Positions 61,562 through 64,000 of a stretch of DNA of 64,000 nt are shown in pieces. The stretch comes from Phragmites australis. Taxonomy: Eukaryota; Streptophyta; Magnoliopsida; Poales; Poaceae. The stretch lies in NCBI RefSeq assembly GCF_958298935.1, contig NC_084938.1, forward strand, positions 2,301,501 through 2,365,500, read 5' to 3'. Each line of letters opens with the position of its first letter. Position 1 is the first letter of the stretch. The notes beneath the pieces were generated by a model, which had not been told where the DNA came from, did no database searches, and worked only from the letters and a program-made list of their open reading frames with translations. The position numbers and the translations under genes were made by a program.

Positions 61562-63079
61562 TCAGTCATTAGTGACGAGTAGAAATAACACTCTCATTAG
61601 TGACGTGTGATAAAGACACTCGTCACTAATAGCTGACTCATTAGTAACAAGCCTTTAGGTGATCCATCACTAATGACTGGTCGGATCCTAAATCATAGCT
61701 AGTCAGGTAAAAAATTCATAAATTTTTTATACTAACTTAGATGGGCAAAAAATTATATAAAATTGTAGCCCTCGACGAGGTCTACAACTTTGTAGTTGAT
61801 CACTTTTTTATTTGAAACTACGTAGATGCAAAAATAAATATATAAAAACTGTCGAAGGAACCACATAGGACCACAAACTAAAGTGCTAGATCTATTGTAA
61901 AACTAGTAGGGATCATTGAAAAAGACACATATAGGGTCACAAAGTTAAAAAAAATATAAATTTAAAGATTTTTATCGTGAGTTTGGTAACTCGGTTTGAT
62001 GAAATATCCGCGCAACACTAACTTTCAAATATAGCACTATGTCTCCAAAAATTTCCAGGCAAATCGGAGAATGTCAATTTTCAACAAAAAACATCAGAAG
62101 ACCTATCGAGGGTCTTCTGAGCCTTTTTTAGGGTCAAGAAAGGTATAGATCTAAAGATGTATATTTTTTGGATGCACCTCCTCGTTAGCGTTAGCATTGA
62201 AAGTAGAGGTCAAACGTCGAAATCGGACTCCGTATGTAGAAGTAATGACTGTTTTACTGAACACTGCATGGGTTGGACACAAACTTTTTCATACGGAATC
62301 GGATGGAGACAAACTTTATATGAATATTGTAGAACTCGGTGAAATCTACAACTTCGTAGTTAACAAATTTTTTATTTAAGATCATTTATACGTTCAAATA
62401 ACCATTCAAACATTCAATTAGAAGATGTCAAAAAGATTGATTTTGCTATTATACTCGATAATGAATAAGATGTGAAATAGTTAAAGGGTCACGCGCACGG
62501 AGCTCACTTTTGAAGTCATGAGTTCGAGTCCTGAAATCACGTGACTTGTGAATGGTCGGGTGCGGTCGGGTGAGCAGTGACTTATCGGGTGTCAAATTTT
62601 TTTAGATCAATTTTTTTTGTTTTTAAAACACATATTAGTGACGGATTAAGACCAAACTCGTCACTAATATAGTGTCATTAGTGACAGGACGGGTCAGATC
62701 TAGACCCGTCACTAATATTTGTCATTAATGATGGTTGGATCCAGACCCGTCACTAATGTTTGTCATTAGTCACTAGTGTGTAGTCATTAGTGATTGATCG
62801 GATCCAGATCCGTCACTAATATGTATTATGAGTGACGGGTCCAGACCCGTCATTGGTAAGTGTATATTAGCGACATGTTAAAAGTGACGGGTAAAATATC
62901 TATCACTAATGAGAGTTATGATCCGTCACTAATATGAATTTCTCAGATACTGTTTGATGCCATTTCTATATCCGGTACTGATAGACACAGACTAACTGCG
63001 TCGAGTAATCAGTGACAGTTTAAAACCCGTCACTGATGACGATTTTAAACCGTCACTGATAAGATGTCCTGCTGTAGTG
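61562..63079 (+). mobile_element. DNA-transposon repeat with ATTAGTGACGGG motifs (copy 2)
   Basis: Co-linear with 6737-8233, including CTCGACGAGGTCTACAACTT, AAACGTCGAAATCGGACTCC and the end GTCCTGCTGTAGTG. It has fewer repeats on the left. The tRNA-like part is at about 62,490-62,600. Both copies share the flank GTGAATTATAT, so they descend from one insertion through a larger duplication. Confidence 0.65.
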
Positions 63080-64000
63080 TGTGAATTATATGTAATATTA
63101 ATTTCACGTGATCAGACACGTTAAGTTAGTGGAATATACTATTTTTTTAGGGATGTGAAACATACTATTTACATCTAGAGTAGATAAGGCCGGAACTTCA
63201 TCGTGGATTCCTGAAGTAGTCCGGTATCGACCTGATCACCACTGTATAAATCCCGAGCAAATACTTTTTACGCAAGATCATATATCTGGGACAACATTGG
63301 AAAACTTGCGGCGTCTGACTCTTTTGACCGATGCTTGCGACTTGTATTATGTCCACGTCGTCATATCCAAAGCAAGCTGTCTGATTCAATTTGACGTCTC
63401 ACTTTGATTCATGAATTTGGTCTTCAGATCTTACATTTGAACGAAAAGGTACGTCTGCTGATTTGTGTTCAGCGCCATGGAAAATATAGCTAAGATGAAC
63501 AAAATAAGAATGTCATTTTCGTTGTAGTTGGTATTCACAAAATAAGAATGTCATTTTCGTTGTAGTTGGTATTCGTTTACGCAACTCCTGCCCCTGGAGA
63601 ACAACTTCTGCCCCTGGAGAACAACTCATGTCGATGGCACATCTCGCGTGTTGGTCAATTCTCCTGACCATGAATCTATACTTTGCCATTCATGCATACA
63701 AATTTGTGGTCGTTTTCCTAAAAAAAAAATTATGGTCGTCGGGATTCAAAACGAAAAATTGAATCTGAAAGAAATACTTCAGGTTCTGAATATATATTAA
63801 TTACTCGAAAGTGCATATGTCCCTGGGGCCAGTTCATTTGCCTTGTCAGAACCAACAAGTCAATCCGTCGAAATCTCATACACCATGATGTCACCTTCAT
63901 TGTTTTTTTTTTCTAATTCAATCGATCGCTTCATCCACAAATTAAACCAGATGTGAGCTTCTGAATTTACCCATTGTCTGCAATGCTATGGTCACAATAA
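63080..64000. repeat. Duplicated anonymous segment, copy V (empty chromovirus site)
   Basis: Same as 8234-8790 joined to 14,324-14,650 without the chromovirus: CATGAATCTATACTTTGCC at about 63,670. A 16-bp loss (GAGCAACGGGTCGT region) relative to copy I lies near 63,424, and two small tandem duplications near 63,500-63,627. No gene. Confidence 0.8.
63497..63627. repeat. Two small tandem duplications
   Basis: ACAAAATAAGAATGTCATTT with its ~36-bp unit occurs at about 63,499 and 63,536. CTGCCCCTGGAGAACAACT (~20-bp unit) occurs at about 63,588 and 63,608. Copy I (8670-8730) has each only once, so they are recent changes. Confidence 0.8.

Overview
This window is nuclear DNA of a grass, most likely panicoid. 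Every recognisable coding sequence belongs to a plant transposable element. The families are CACTA/En-Spm elements with 3-bp target duplications, a Reina-type chromovirus, Tat-like gypsy pieces, a PIF/Harbinger element, an L1 LINE and a hAT MITE. I find no host gene I can name. The layout is that of nested intergenic heterochromatin, and most element genes carry stops, frameshifts or deletions.

Layout. 1-2958: 3' end of a gypsy element with the end of pol, a broken antisense ORF and a complete 3' LTR. 2959-8233: CACTA 5' ends piled on one another, a TNP2 fragment and a repeat built on ATTAGTGACGGG motifs. 8796-14318: a complete Reina-type chromovirus (364-bp LTRs, TSD CTATA) inside a duplicated anonymous segment. 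15484-17835: a gypsy LTR and leader remnant and a CACTA 3' remnant. 17869-28481: CACTA-1 (TSD ACT), both genes on the minus strand. 30064-31750: 5'-truncated LINE. 32300-36075: PIF/Harbinger element (TSD TAA). 36367-37007: hAT MITE. 37024-49582: probable outer CACTA, itself hit by CACTA-2 at 38293-48655 (TSD AGT). 51356-55116: a 1.9-kb head-to-tail duplication carrying a small CACTA. 55317-60759: CACTA-3 (TSD TGC, CACTCGGCAAA subterminal repeats) with a long hairpin in its leader intron. 61562-64000: a second copy of the 6.7-8.8/14.3-14.65 kb region without the chromovirus, which serves as an empty-site reference.

Underneath the transposons lies an anonymous non-coding segment repeated about five times (8.2-8.8 + 14.3-15.5, 29.3-30.1 + 31.75-31.9, 32.2-32.3 + 36.1-36.4 + 49.6-49.9, 50.2-51.3 and 63.1-64.0 kb). 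The window therefore looks like an old tandem segmental duplication broken up by transposons.

The most interesting functional pattern is in CACTA-1 and CACTA-2. Each carries a TNP2-type transposase gene and a second gene that joins a Transposase_24-like region, a DUF8039-like region and a C48/Ulp1-type cysteine protease domain. In both, a TATA box just upstream of gene 2, in the middle of the element, is flanked by copies of that element's own subterminal inverted repeats. Similar repeats stand next to the gene 1 promoter. This suggests that the transposition proteins could bind and regulate both promoters as well as the termini.
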